Below are positions 51,249 through 59,604 of a DNA stretch of 64,000 bases, piece after piece. The translations under genes were made by a program, and so were the position numbers. The DNA is from Paradesulfitobacterium ferrireducens (GTDB lineage: Bacteria > Bacillota > Desulfitobacteriia > Desulfitobacteriales > Desulfitobacteriaceae), in contig NZ_JAFLRH010000034.1 in assembly GCF_017310645.1 (NCBI RefSeq), positions 62,001 to 126,000 on the forward strand. Direction: 5' to 3'. The stretch's first letter is position 1, and each line of letters opens with the position of its first letter. The notes below the pieces were generated by a model. The model made no database searches and was not told where the DNA came from. It saw nothing but the letters and a program-made list of their open reading frames with translations.

Positions 51249-52598
51249 CTAGACGACGAGACCCTGGCCCACTTTATAGATGTCCCCCGCGCCTAGGGTT
51301 AGCACTAGATCCTGGGGTGCGATGGTTTCCGCCACATAGGTTTTGATGTCATCCAGGGTGGAGAAATAGCGGACCTGAATGCCCTGCTTTTGAATGAGTT
51401 CCGCCAGGACGGATGAGGACAGGGTATGGAGATTTTGCTCGCGGGCGGAAGCGAAAATCTCAGCGATCACGACCTCATCCGCCGAACCGAAGGCGAGCGA
51501 GAATTCCTCCAAGAGCTTTTCCGTGCGGGTAAAGGTATGGGGCTGGAAAATGGCCCGGATGCGGCGGCCCGGATAGGATAGGCGCGCCCCTTCGAGTGTG
51601 GTGCGGATTTCAGTCGGGTGGTGGGCGTAGTCATCCACAATCAGGGCGCCGTCCCGGTTGCCGATATGTTCAAAGCGGCGTTTGGTGCCATTGAATTGCG
51701 CCAAACTCCCGAAGATCTGGTTCAGGGGAATCCCGATTTCCCGGCAGAGGGCGATGGCAGCCAAAGCATTTAAGATGTTATGCTTCCCGGCCACATGCAG
51801 CTCGAGCGTTCCGGCATCCGTGCCCCCGATCATGACTTTAAATGAGCTTCCCTGATCATGAAACACAATATCGGCCGCCCGGATATCCGCCCCTTCGGAA
51901 AAACCAAAGGTTGTCACCGGCGCCGGGCTATTAATCGCGGCGCGGTTAGGATCCTCGGCCCAGACAAAGGTGCGGCCGCTGGGCGGAATTTTAGCGGCTA
52001 ACTCGCGAAAAGCATCGACGACATCGTCAAGGTCTTTAAAATAATCCGGATGGTCAAATTCAATGTTGGTAATGATCAGATATTCCGGAGAATAGTTAAG
52101 GAAATGGCGGCGGTACTCACAAGATTCCGCCAGGAAGAATTCCCCGTGTCCGGAGTAGGCATTGCCCCCGATGCTGGGGACATCGCTGCCCACAACAATG
52201 GTTGGGTCAATACCCGCTTGCAGCAGGACCAGTCCGATCATGGCGGTGGTGGTGGTTTTGCCGTGGGTTCCGGCGACCGCGATTCCCCGTTTTTTTGACA
52301 TCAGGCGTCCCAAGTATTGAGGGTAGGAAAGCACAGGAATCTTAAGCTCCAAGGCCCGGGCAATCTCCGGATGGTCCTTGGTATAAGCGGCCGAGGCTAC
52401 GACCAAATCAGCCTTATCCACATTTTCCGGAGCAAAGCTTAATACGCGAATTTGGGCCCGCTCTAAAACTGCATCTGTAAAAAACCGTTCTTCCACATCG
52501 GACCCGGAAATCGTTGCTCCTTCAATTTTCGAGCTCACTTGCGCCAAAGCGCTCATGCCTGTTCCTTTGATTCCGACAAAATGAATATGTAAGGCCAA
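51249..52598 (-). CDS. murC: UDP-N-acetylmuramate-L-alanine ligase
   Basis: This 449-residue Mur ligase adds L-alanine to UDP-MurNAc in peptidoglycan synthesis. Motifs are the N-terminal HFVGIKGTGMSALA, the ATP loop GTHGKTTTTAMIG near residue 108, the EFDHPDYF segment and the C-terminal VDDYAHHPTEI. The start is TTG 52598, 7 bases after GGGAAG; an in-frame ATG at 52619 lies before this RBS. It is isolated from other mur genes. A TATAAT element on the minus strand near 52656-52651 may be its -10. Confidence 0.95.
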   Translation of the reverse strand: MALHIHFVGIKGTGMSALAQVSSKIEGATISGSDVEERFFTDAVLERAQIRVLSFAPENVDKADLVVASAAYTKDHPEIARALELKIPVLSYPQYLGRLMSKKRGIAVAGTHGKTTTTAMIGLVLLQAGIDPTIVVGSDVPSIGGNAYSGHGEFFLAESCEYRRHFLNYSPEYLIITNIEFDHPDYFKDLDDVVDAFRELAAKIPPSGRTFVWAEDPNRAAINSPAPVTTFGFSEGADIRAADIVFHDQGSSFKVMIGGTDAGTLELHVAGKHNILNALAAIALCREIGIPLNQIFGSLAQFNGTKRRFEHIGNRDGALIVDDYAHHPTEIRTTLEGARLSYPGRRIRAIFQPHTFTRTEKLLEEFSLAFGSADEVVIAEIFASAREQNLHTLSSSVLAELIQKQGIQVRYFSTLDDIKTYVAETIAPQDLVLTLGAGDIYKVGQGLVV

Positions 52599-52702
52599 AA
52601 CCAATCTTCCCTTCTTCATGTGGCAATGTTTGCGATTAATCCTACCCTACATTATAACCAATATCGGGCGGAAAAGTATCATTATTATACCAGGAAATTT
52701 AC

Positions 52703-52744
52703 GCCAGGGAACCGCTTTTAGCCAGGGATGTGTTTAGCCAGGGA
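52703..52744. repeat. Three direct GCCAGGGA repeats
   Basis: GCCAGGGA occurs at 52703-52710, 52721-52728 and 52737-52744, 18 and 16 bases apart. They lie in the divergent region between murC and the ANL-domain gene, and could be a regulator site. Confidence 0.45.
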
Positions 52745-52856
52745 AATCGACCGTTCACCTGTTGATTTTGTTAATTGACGGAACATTCATTAAAATTTCC
52801 TGCGTTAAAAAGTATAATGTTAACAGGAGGAGTTTACACAGAAAGCAGGGTTGAAG

Positions 52857-53258
52857 ATGGGAACTTGCATGGGTGCGGTGCTTCAGGATGAAATGGGTCA
52901 ATTGGACGGCCGCCAGCGCGACGGGATCATGCTGGAGCAGTATATCAGTTATGCCCGGATTGAGTCCGCCTTGCTGGAATTTCCCGGCGTTCTGGAGGCC
53001 GGGGTTATCTCGGAGTGCCGTTACCGGCAGCAGCCGCTGCTCAAGGTTTTCTTAGCCTTAGATGAGGATGAGGTTAAGCTGATTCGTTCCAGGCTGGACG
53101 AATCAAGATTGAGTGATTTTGTCCGTGAGGTTCAGGAATATCTACGTGAGCAATTCAACTTTGGGATAGCCCTTAAGATCAAAGTCAGTGTGAGAGATAA
53201 GCTTCCGATGACCCGCTCCGGGAAAATCTTGCGCAATGTGTTAAGCGAATGGGAATAG
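52857..53258 (+). CDS. Stand-alone ANL (acyl-CoA synthetase) C-terminal domain protein
   Basis: This 133-residue protein corresponds only to the mobile C-terminal domain of AMP-forming acyl-CoA synthetases. It has IESALLEFPGVLEAGVI near residue 32 and VRDKLPMTRSGKILRNVL near the end. The conserved catalytic Lys of the A10 motif (SGKILR) is present. The large N-terminal adenylation domain is missing and no remnant is seen upstream. The start is uncertain: ATG 52857 is preferred, with CAGGG nearby, while a better GGAGGAG lies 26 bases upstream. It may work in trans with an adenylation domain, serve as a regulator, or be a degraded gene. Confidence 0.75.
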   Translation: MGTCMGAVLQDEMGQLDGRQRDGIMLEQYISYARIESALLEFPGVLEAGVISECRYRQQPLLKVFLALDEDEVKLIRSRLDESRLSDFVREVQEYLREQFNFGIALKIKVSVRDKLPMTRSGKILRNVLSEWE

Positions 53259-53291
53259 GTAATAAGTTCATAAAGAGACGCTAGCGAATCG

Positions 53292-53330
53292 AAGCTTCCC
53301 TCCATTTTCAGGTTAGGGAGGCTTTATTTT
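53292..53330 (+). terminator. Terminator between convergent genes
   Basis: AAGCTTCCCT pairs with AGGGAGGCTT (one wobble or mismatch) around a loop of about 15 bases, followed by TATTTTG. Confidence 0.75.
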
Positions 53331-53422
53331 GTATGAAAGGATAGAAAGGCGTTCGAATTGGTTTTCAGACCCGTGCCTCAGTCCTGGCCGCTCAGACGGG
53401 ATATGATTTCCATCTGACTAAG

Positions 53423-54013
53423 TTACGGCTCCTGCCGCTCATATCCGGTTATCATGGCTTGCAGGCGACTTAAGTCTTCGGTGAAGCTTAAGTAAATATG
53501 GACGAGAATGGTGGCGCTAAAATATACCGCTGCAAGGAATTTAACCGTGCGCACGATCTGCCACCCACCAACTAAACGCCAGACCCATACCAGATATTCG
53601 CCCATGAAATAAGTGGCAATGCCGAGTAGGGTTGCTACCGCAAAGACGATGAACCAGGAGAAAAAAATAAACTTTTGCCCGCTGTTGTATTTTTCTCCGG
53701 GAGGCAGGGAATCGCGCAGAAATAAGTAATATGCCAGAACTCCTACAAATCCCCTGAAATCCGAGAGCTTTGGAATGAAGGAAGTATCTTTGCGTATGAA
53801 CGCATCCACAATTCTCAGGCTGACGAAGCCGAGGGCGAGCCAGGCGAAGGTCATGTGTACGACAAACACGTTGCCATAGTTAAAGGCCAGGAAAGTGAAC
53901 GGGCTGTGCAGTTCAAATCCGGTCAGAACGATCATGACCATGCTTAAGGCAAAGCCCCAATGAAAAATTCTTACGACCAAGGGCTGGGTTGGAGTCACTT
54001 TGTTTTTGTCCAT
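53423..54013 (-). CDS. NiFe-hydrogenase b-type cytochrome subunit
   Basis: This 196-residue protein has four predicted membrane helices with histidines suited to haem b (H18 in VRIFHWGFA, His in VHMTFAW, and VHIYLSF near the C-terminus). It anchors the periplasmic-side hydrogenase and passes electrons to menaquinone. It is the third gene of the operon (small subunit, large subunit, cytochrome), 5 bases after the large-subunit stop. Confidence 0.93.
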   Translation of the reverse strand: MDKNKVTPTQPLVVRIFHWGFALSMVMIVLTGFELHSPFTFLAFNYGNVFVVHMTFAWLALGFVSLRIVDAFIRKDTSFIPKLSDFRGFVGVLAYYLFLRDSLPPGEKYNSGQKFIFFSWFIVFAVATLLGIATYFMGEYLVWVWRLVGGWQIVRTVKFLAAVYFSATILVHIYLSFTEDLSRLQAMITGYERQEP

Positions 54014-54018
54014 ATTGC

Positions 54019-55413
54019 TTAAACCTCAATATCCAAAGAACGTATTTTATCCCCTTCCAGAAGGTGTACCGTGCAAGAAAAGCAAGGATCTAAGGAACGG
54101 ATCAAGCGCCCGCCTTCTTTGAGCTCATCCGTGCGGGAAGTCAGCCCGAGCAGGATGTTTTCTCCGACACTGCGCTTGCCCTTGTCATCGCGGGAACTAA
54201 AGTTCCAGGCTGAGGGGGTAACGATCTGATAGTTTTTTACCCGACCGTCCTCGACCTTGATCCAGTGCCCGAGGGCACCGCGCATGGCCTCGAAGAGACC
54301 AATTCCCGTGCCCGAGGCTTGTCCTTTATGTGTGTTCAAGGTTTCAGCACCCGGGTGGAGTTGGGTAAGCCAGAGCATCGCCGCTTCGGCGATTTTTTTG
54401 GTTTCCATGGTGCGGGCCCATAAGCGGCCGATAGCACCATAACCGATCACTTTTTCTTTAGCGATTACGAAACGGGCGAGAGGGCCAACCTCCATCGGCT
54501 CCCCCTGGTAACGCGGGGCTTTAATCCATGTGTACCCTTTAGGTTGACCCCGGTCAGGGACGGTGGTTTCCTCCATGGGATGGACAGGGCCTGTCTGCTT
54601 ATACCAGGCAGTTGTCACGTCTTCAGTTACTAATCCTTGATCAAACTCCGTGCGCTCTCCGTTTAGGACCACCCCGCTGGGGAAGAGATGACTGCCATCC
54701 AAACCGGGAAAAGCACCGACGGAAAAATAATTGCCTGAGCTGCGTCCAAGGTCCACATATTCCGGGTAGCGTTGTGCGATCAATTCCACGTCCGGTATCA
54801 TGATCTTATAAATAAAGTCCAGAATCTCTTCCAAAAAGCCGCGATAACGGTTGATTCGCTCCGCGTTAATGTCCATGGTCACTCCTCCGGGTACAATGCC
54901 ATGACCGTGGGGGGCTTTGCCGCCAAAGACGCCATAGGCGGCATGGGCTAAACGGGAGATTTCGATCGATTGGAAATAGTGCTCAGTCATGCGTTCATTC
55001 TCCTGTTGACTGAGACGGATATCCCCCTCGAGATGAGGAGTAAAAGGCGCGATCTCCGGCCCTTTAAAATAGTCGAGCATGGCCATTAGATAAAGATGGC
55101 GGATGTGATTCTGAATATAGTCCCCCGCCACGATCAGGTTGCGCAGGAGTTGGCCGTTCGGCGGCACTTCCATGGCCAGGGCTTGTTCCACCGCAAGGCT
55201 GGCCGCCATCGCGTGAGCGGAGGAGCAAATGCCGCAGATGCGCTGGGTATAATAGGGCATATCAGTGGCCGGGCGGCCGATTAAGATTTCTTCGAATCCG
55301 CGGTATAAGGTGTCGGAAATGAAAGCATCTTTGATCACGCCGTTTTCGAGCCAGACTTCGATTAACATCGGATTGTGAATCCGGGTAAAGGGGAAAATAG
55401 TTTTCTTTTCCAG
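54019..55413 (-). CDS. NiFe uptake hydrogenase large subunit (probable CTG start)
   Basis: This 464-residue catalytic subunit has the N-terminal nickel-binding motif RICGICSSAH (C60, C63) and the C-terminal DPCFSCTVH (C444, C447). The 14 residues after H450 are probably removed by a maturation protease. The first ATG (55368) would cut off KTIFPFTRIHNP, which is conserved in this family. The frame is open upstream only to a TGA, and between them the only plausible initiator is CTG 55413, 6 bases after GGAGTGA. It forms the [NiFe] heterodimer with the Tat-exported small subunit. No hyp or protease genes are in the window. Confidence 0.92.
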   Translation of the reverse strand: MEKKTIFPFTRIHNPMLIEVWLENGVIKDAFISDTLYRGFEEILIGRPATDMPYYTQRICGICSSAHAMAASLAVEQALAMEVPPNGQLLRNLIVAGDYIQNHIRHLYLMAMLDYFKGPEIAPFTPHLEGDIRLSQQENERMTEHYFQSIEISRLAHAAYGVFGGKAPHGHGIVPGGVTMDINAERINRYRGFLEEILDFIYKIMIPDVELIAQRYPEYVDLGRSSGNYFSVGAFPGLDGSHLFPSGVVLNGERTEFDQGLVTEDVTTAWYKQTGPVHPMEETTVPDRGQPKGYTWIKAPRYQGEPMEVGPLARFVIAKEKVIGYGAIGRLWARTMETKKIAEAAMLWLTQLHPGAETLNTHKGQASGTGIGLFEAMRGALGHWIKVEDGRVKNYQIVTPSAWNFSSRDDKGKRSVGENILLGLTSRTDELKEGGRLIRSLDPCFSCTVHLLEGDKIRSLDIEV

Positions 55414-55428
55414 ATAGGGTCACTCCAA

Positions 55429-56550
55429 TTATTTTCTGTGTTTAAGACGATAAGTGTGAAATTCTTTCGCCTTCATAACTGATGGTCGATGTTTGGCTTT
55501 AGCTGTAGATTTAATAAGGTTTTTATGCAACCTGCCTTTGTAGAGAGAAGCTGCCATATGTCCGGTAATTGCGGCGGAGGTCACCCCCAGCACTCCGAAC
55601 CCGATGTTATTGGTGGTGATTTTGGTACCTCCTGGGAAGGGGATATCCGGCAAATGCGCGGTGAATGGTTCCATTATGTCAGGATACCCCGGCTCCGTAC
55701 ATCCAATACAAGGGGAATTGCAGCCCACCGGCCAGTTAATATGATCATTCCAGGCGCGAATCGGGCAATCGGCGTAAGTAACCGGACCTTTGCAGCCCAC
55801 GCGGTAGAGACATTCCTTTTGCCCGATGTCAGTCGCAAAAATTCCCTGGTCATAGTAGCGTCTCCGTTCACAGTTGTTGTGAATCGTCTCTCCGTAAAAC
55901 ATCTTAGGACGGCCAAATTTGTCAAGCTCGGGTTCGCCGTAGAGCGCCAAGTGAAATAAGGTTCCCATGGTCCAATCGGGGTGGGCGGGGCAGCCTGAGA
56001 CGTTAATAACCCGCCTCTCCGGCAGAATTTTTTGTACACCGGTGGACTGGGTGGGGTTTGGATAACCGGCCGGAGGTCCGCCGAAAGTGGCGCAGCTCCC
56101 GATAGCAACCACATATTTAGCCTTTAAGCCAAGGCGGCGAACCAATTCGAGTCCGGTGACCAGCCTGCCGTCTTCCAGGCCCACGTGATTATAGTTGCCT
56201 TCATCCCGGTGGACAATTGTACCTTGCACAATGAGAATGTAATCGTACGGATTTTTGGTATAGGTATCCAAGAGCACTTGATAAGCTTGGCTTCCCTGGC
56301 TTTGCATCATGGTCCAGTCATAGCGCCAGTCCAAAAGGTTGGTAAGAATATTTCCAAATGTTGGTGGCCAAATATTATCAAGCGAAATGCTATCCCCTGT
56401 GCAAGTACCGGTTTCAATCATGAGTACAGGAATTTTCTTTACTTCCCCTTGGGCGAGAGCCTGGTGTATCGGAGGAGCAACTAAATTTATAAAATTACCT
56501 AGGACGGCGCCCTTGAACACCAAACCCAAAAATTCTCTGCGGCTTAACAA
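55429..56550 (-). CDS. NiFe uptake hydrogenase small subunit, Tat-exported
   Basis: This 373-residue small subunit has a Tat signal (SRREFLG at 3-9, hydrophobic core, probable cleavage after ALA near residue 33). Iron-sulfur ligand regions are ETGTCTGDS near 46-54, GSCATFGG, SGCPAHPDW, HNNCERR, ECLYRVGCKGP and NSPCIGCTEPGYPD. The first motif reads C-T-G-D rather than the usual C-T-G-C, so the proximal cluster may have three Cys and one Asp. A hydrophobic segment near 318-340 is probably the C-terminal membrane anchor. The start is TTG 56550 behind AGGGGGATC. It is the first gene of the hydrogenase operon. Confidence 0.93.
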   Translation of the reverse strand: MLSRREFLGLVFKGAVLGNFINLVAPPIHQALAQGEVKKIPVLMIETGTCTGDSISLDNIWPPTFGNILTNLLDWRYDWTMMQSQGSQAYQVLLDTYTKNPYDYILIVQGTIVHRDEGNYNHVGLEDGRLVTGLELVRRLGLKAKYVVAIGSCATFGGPPAGYPNPTQSTGVQKILPERRVINVSGCPAHPDWTMGTLFHLALYGEPELDKFGRPKMFYGETIHNNCERRRYYDQGIFATDIGQKECLYRVGCKGPVTYADCPIRAWNDHINWPVGCNSPCIGCTEPGYPDIMEPFTAHLPDIPFPGGTKITTNNIGFGVLGVTSAAITGHMAASLYKGRLHKNLIKSTAKAKHRPSVMKAKEFHTYRLKHRK

Positions 56551-56738
56551 ATAGATCCCCCTTCAGGCTGATTTTTTCGATAGAACAGGTCTTCTTAGTT
56601 TGCCCTAATATAAAAGAAAAAACTCGTGGTCAACTTTCTATCTGAATCCTTTAGAATAATATGGTAATGGGCAACCCGCAGCTAACGTGGCTTATAAAGC
56701 GGCAGCCCATTGAGCTAAGCTGAAATGGAGTGAACTAA

Positions 56739-57038
56739 ATGCATCGACGGGTTAATTTAGTACCGATTTACACCCCATATCCGCCATATGTGCGTTATTA
56801 TCCTCTCACCTACCGCGGTGGGTATGAGCCCGAGGCTTGGGAAAGATTTGAACAACAGTATGAGCCGCGTTGGCTTAGGGAGCAAGAAGCCCGTATGGGT
56901 ATTAAGCCGGGCCGCGAGCCTCTGTGGTGGGAACTTTATGAGGAGCAGTTCGAGCCCCCGTGGCTTCAGCGTATGGAGCGGCGGCTCGGAATTCCCCAAC
57001 CCTTTGATCCGCGCTATGATCTTCCCCGTTTGTTTTAG
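56739..57038 (+). CDS. Small protein with internal duplication, unknown function
   Basis: This 99-residue protein is rich in Tyr, Trp, Pro, Arg and Glu. Two copies of a motif of about 27 residues are visible: W-ERFEQQYEPRWLREQEARMGI (about 34-55) and WELYEEQFEPPWLQRMERRLGI (about 64-85). The pattern is W/WE-x-[FY]-E-x-Q-[YF]-E-P-x-W-L-x4-E-x-R-[ML]-G-I. The N-terminus is Pro/Tyr-rich with no signal peptide. It is not recognised. It is divergent from the hydrogenase operon. GGAG precedes the ATG. Confidence 0.65.
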   Translation: MHRRVNLVPIYTPYPPYVRYYPLTYRGGYEPEAWERFEQQYEPRWLREQEARMGIKPGREPLWWELYEEQFEPPWLQRMERRLGIPQPFDPRYDLPRLF

Positions 57039-57053
57039 GTCTTAAAAAGAGAG

Positions 57054-57084
57054 ACCCTGTTGGCATTAACGGTGCCGGCAGGGT
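57054..57084. terminator. Terminator between convergent genes
   Basis: ACCCTGTTGGCA and TGCCGGCAGGGT pair over 12 bp with two wobble positions. It lies between the small repeat protein and vanW, with moderately T-rich flanks. Confidence 0.7.
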
Positions 57085-57089
57085 TCTGC

Positions 57090-58304
57090 TTATTCATTGC
57101 TGCCACCGGATTTGATTTTACCGTATAAATTAATTGTAACTGAGCCTGAGCCAACACTGCTTTTCAGGAGAAGATAGCCACCAGAGCTGTTCTTGAATTT
57201 AAAATCCAGGCTGGCCCAAGCGATTGTGGCGTCCTTGCCCGGTGGAACATAGCTAACGGGAAGGGCATGCGGATGACGCTCCGTAACTTGCAAACCAGCC
57301 AAGAGCACCACATTATAAAGCGTACTTGAGACTTGGCACACACCTCCGCCCAAACCAGGGACAAAACGGCCGTCTTCAATAATGATGGCCTCCTGGTATC
57401 CGGCCGCAGCGGTTCGCGGCCCTACTGTTCTGTTAAAAGAGAATTCCTCCCCCGGTTTAATCAAAGTACCATCAAGAGCAAAGGCGGCCAACCTAATATT
57501 TTCGCTGCGTCCACGCAAATTAGGGTCGAACTTGGTTGTGAAGCTGGCGAGCATCCCGGTAATCTTCTGCTCTTCCAATTGAGAGGCGGTCACAGTGGGG
57601 GAAACTTGCCGGTACGCTACAGTGAAAGTTCCCGGTGCCAAAGGGTCGAGCCTGCTTACCTGTTCAGCCAGCGCGGGGATGTCAGCTTCTAGGCCTGTTT
57701 CGTCCGGAATGATTTGCATAAGATTATCTGCCGTAATCTTAAAGGAGGCGTCTCTAGGGGCAATATCAAAAGGGCGTACTGCTTGCTCCAGACTGGCTGT
57801 GAGGATTTTGTCGGCCCAGGCCGGACTTAAGGGTACGTCATACCCTTTGACCAGTGCGTGCAGCCTGGCCGCGGTGCGCTCCCAGACCTTGCCGGTGCGG
57901 CCGATCTTAAAGGCCGTATCCAAAGCTTGATCCGCCGTGAGCAAAAGTCCTAAATCTTTAAGCGGAATTTTAATTGTTCCCGTTCTGGTATTGAGGGCGA
58001 CTGTCTGCTCAAGAGCAGTGCTTACAGCGCTCCCCACTTTAGTTCGCGCTTGAACCTGGGTAAGGTTGCCCACACTTATTCCAGAGATCGTGACTCCGGG
58101 TGTGATGCGTGTGTGCGCGTATAAAGAATAACCAGCAAGTGTTAGGAAGATTAGACAAATAATCACAAGGGAGAAAACCAGAGACTTTTTGCGAAGTATG
58201 AAACTAACTGCCTGAGGGAGGGTTTCAGTTAGAAAGCTTTTGATTTTAAGATACAATAGATCCCTAAGAAAGGATTTGACTTTAGGCAACGATTCATCGT
58301 CCAT
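57090..58304 (-). CDS. VanW family protein
   Basis: This 404-residue protein has a cytoplasmic N-terminal tail of about 40 residues, one transmembrane helix (about 42-64) and an extracellular part. That part has a peptidoglycan-binding-4-like region (TPGVTISGISVG onward) and a C-terminal VanW domain with the GGGVCQVSSTLYN motif. VanW proteins occur in many Firmicutes; function is unclear, probably in the cell envelope. The start ATG 58304 is preferred with GGGAGGA upstream; GTG 58322 overlaps that RBS. It is divergent from the ureohydrolase operon. Confidence 0.9.
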   Translation of the reverse strand: MDDESLPKVKSFLRDLLYLKIKSFLTETLPQAVSFILRKKSLVFSLVIICLIFLTLAGYSLYAHTRITPGVTISGISVGNLTQVQARTKVGSAVSTALEQTVALNTRTGTIKIPLKDLGLLLTADQALDTAFKIGRTGKVWERTAARLHALVKGYDVPLSPAWADKILTASLEQAVRPFDIAPRDASFKITADNLMQIIPDETGLEADIPALAEQVSRLDPLAPGTFTVAYRQVSPTVTASQLEEQKITGMLASFTTKFDPNLRGRSENIRLAAFALDGTLIKPGEEFSFNRTVGPRTAAAGYQEAIIIEDGRFVPGLGGGVCQVSSTLYNVVLLAGLQVTERHPHALPVSYVPPGKDATIAWASLDFKFKNSSGGYLLLKSSVGSGSVTINLYGKIKSGGSNE

Positions 58305-58320
58305 GTCCAATTCCTCCCAC

Positions 58321-58346
58321 ACGAAATATAGTTCATCTATATTCGT
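58321..58346. repeat. Palindrome upstream of vanW
   Basis: ACGAAATATAG-TTCAT-CTATATTCGT pairs over 10 bp with one extra base. It directly abuts the vanW start region and lies upstream of the enhancer-type sites, so it may be an operator of vanW. Confidence 0.5.
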
Positions 58347-58409
58347 GAAGAGCAGGTATTTTTCGTCTCAAGTCAAACTTGGACGGGCTCAAGGCAAAAT
58401 AGGACGAGC

Positions 58410-58501
58410 TATTCAACCATGAATACCATATTCAAGCTAGAATAGCGAGTTTGTGGCCACTACACGAATGCAGCGGCGCAACTGCTATTCACAACCGAAT
58501 A
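58410..58501. promoter_or_regulatory. Three TATTC-N6-GAATA activator sites
   Basis: TATTC-N6-GAATA occurs at 58410-58425, 58429-58444 and 58486-58501. The centres lie about 150, 131 and 74 bases before the -24 element at 58567. All three have the same six-base spacer with different spacer sequences. They differ in sequence from the GTATCA-N3-TGATAC family, consistent with a different activator, probably the PAS-AAA+ protein encoded at 61973. Confidence 0.7.
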
Positions 58502-58564
58502 ACCAGGTTTTACCAAGTTCCGGGCTCCGGCCCTGAAATCAGTCAATAGATACTTTTCAGAAGA

Positions 58565-58581
58565 TTGGCATTAGTATTGCA
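58565..58581 (+). promoter_or_regulatory. Sigma-54 promoter of the ureohydrolase operon
   Basis: TTGGCATTAGTATTGCA has GG (58567-58568) and GC (58579-58580) 10 bases apart. It lies 51 bases before the ureohydrolase ATG. Confidence 0.88.
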
Positions 58582-58631
58582 TGTAATAATTGTTATTCGC
58601 ACTCTGAAATAAAGAAAGGCAGGACGAAATT

Positions 58632-59591
58632 ATGGGCAAGTATCAACCAAAAGATTCATTCGAATCTCCGCGCTTTTGCGGCCCGCGCACATTTATGCGC
58701 CTTCCCTACATGGAACAGCTTGACAGTGACATGGATTTTATAATCACCGGGATTCCGTTTGACACAGGGCAGTCCTTCCGCACAGGGGCTAGGTTCGGGC
58801 CAGAAGCTATCCGTGATTTTTCCGTTTTGCTCCGGCCGTACAACCCGGAACAGGATATTAATGTGTTTGACTATGTTTCCGGTGTGGACTATGGGGATAT
58901 CCCTGTTGTCCCCGGATATATTAACGCTACGTATGACAAGATTGTGGAGAATCTCTTCCCAGTTGTGGACAAGGGAATCATTCCGGTTGTCCTCGGGGGA
59001 GATCATGCCATAACTTTAGGAGAATTGCGTGCCATCGCCAAAAAGCATGGGCCGGTCGCCCTTATCCATTGTGATGCCCATGCGGATACCTGGGATAGCT
59101 ATTTTGGGGAGAAATATAATCACGGAACCCCGTTTAGGCGCGCGGCCGAGGAGGGTCTGCTTGACATCAAACGTTCGATTCAAGTGGGAATGCGCGGCGG
59201 ACTATACGGGACACAGGATCTGCAGGATTCACGCGATTTGGGTTTTGAAGTTTGGAGTACGAATCAATTCAAAAAAGCAGGTGTCGAGCGTATGATCGAG
59301 ACGATCCGGACCAGGGTTGGCGGCGGTCCGGTATTTTTCTCATTTGACATTGACTTTCTCGACCCTGCTTTTGCTCCCGGAACCGGGACACCCGAGGTGG
59401 CCGGTGCCAGCATTGATGACGCTCTGGCCTTGGTGCGCGGTTTAAAAGGGCTGGACTTCGTTGGTTTCGATTTAGTCGAGGTCTTGCCGGCGTATGATCA
59501 CGGGCAAATAACCGCCGCTGCGGCTGCCAATATTGTGTATGAGTTTCTTACGTTGATTGCGCTGGGGAAAAGGGAGCGAACAAATAATTAA
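58632..59591 (+). CDS. Agmatinase-family ureohydrolase
   Basis: This 319-residue binuclear-metal ureohydrolase releases urea from a guanidino compound. All six metal ligands are visible: H125 in GGDHAIT, D148/H150/D152 in CDAHADT, D239/D241 in SFDIDFLDP. The general signature is complete. The substrate could be agmatine, guanidinobutyrate, guanidinopropionate or guanidine itself; no arginine decarboxylase is nearby. Neighbours are an NCS1 permease, a tiny protein and a cyclase-family hydrolase, all under sigma-54 control. This setting suggests breakdown of an imported nitrogen-rich compound rather than polyamine synthesis. RBS AAAGAAAGG. Confidence 0.88.
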   Translation: MGKYQPKDSFESPRFCGPRTFMRLPYMEQLDSDMDFIITGIPFDTGQSFRTGARFGPEAIRDFSVLLRPYNPEQDINVFDYVSGVDYGDIPVVPGYINATYDKIVENLFPVVDKGIIPVVLGGDHAITLGELRAIAKKHGPVALIHCDAHADTWDSYFGEKYNHGTPFRRAAEEGLLDIKRSIQVGMRGGLYGTQDLQDSRDLGFEVWSTNQFKKAGVERMIETIRTRVGGGPVFFSFDIDFLDPAFAPGTGTPEVAGASIDDALALVRGLKGLDFVGFDLVEVLPAYDHGQITAAAAANIVYEFLTLIALGKRERTNN

Positions 59592-59604
59592 AGGAGGATT
59601 GATT

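Noticed and set aside
58373-58416. Two GGACGRGCT motifs 21 bases apart that could form hairpins with ACGR loops, like a guanidine-II (mini-ykkC) riboswitch before a ureohydrolase
   Set aside because: The loop-closing bases do not pair properly (G opposite G in the second), and the motifs lie upstream of the sigma-54 promoter, so they would not be in the operon's leader. A covariance-model search would settle it.
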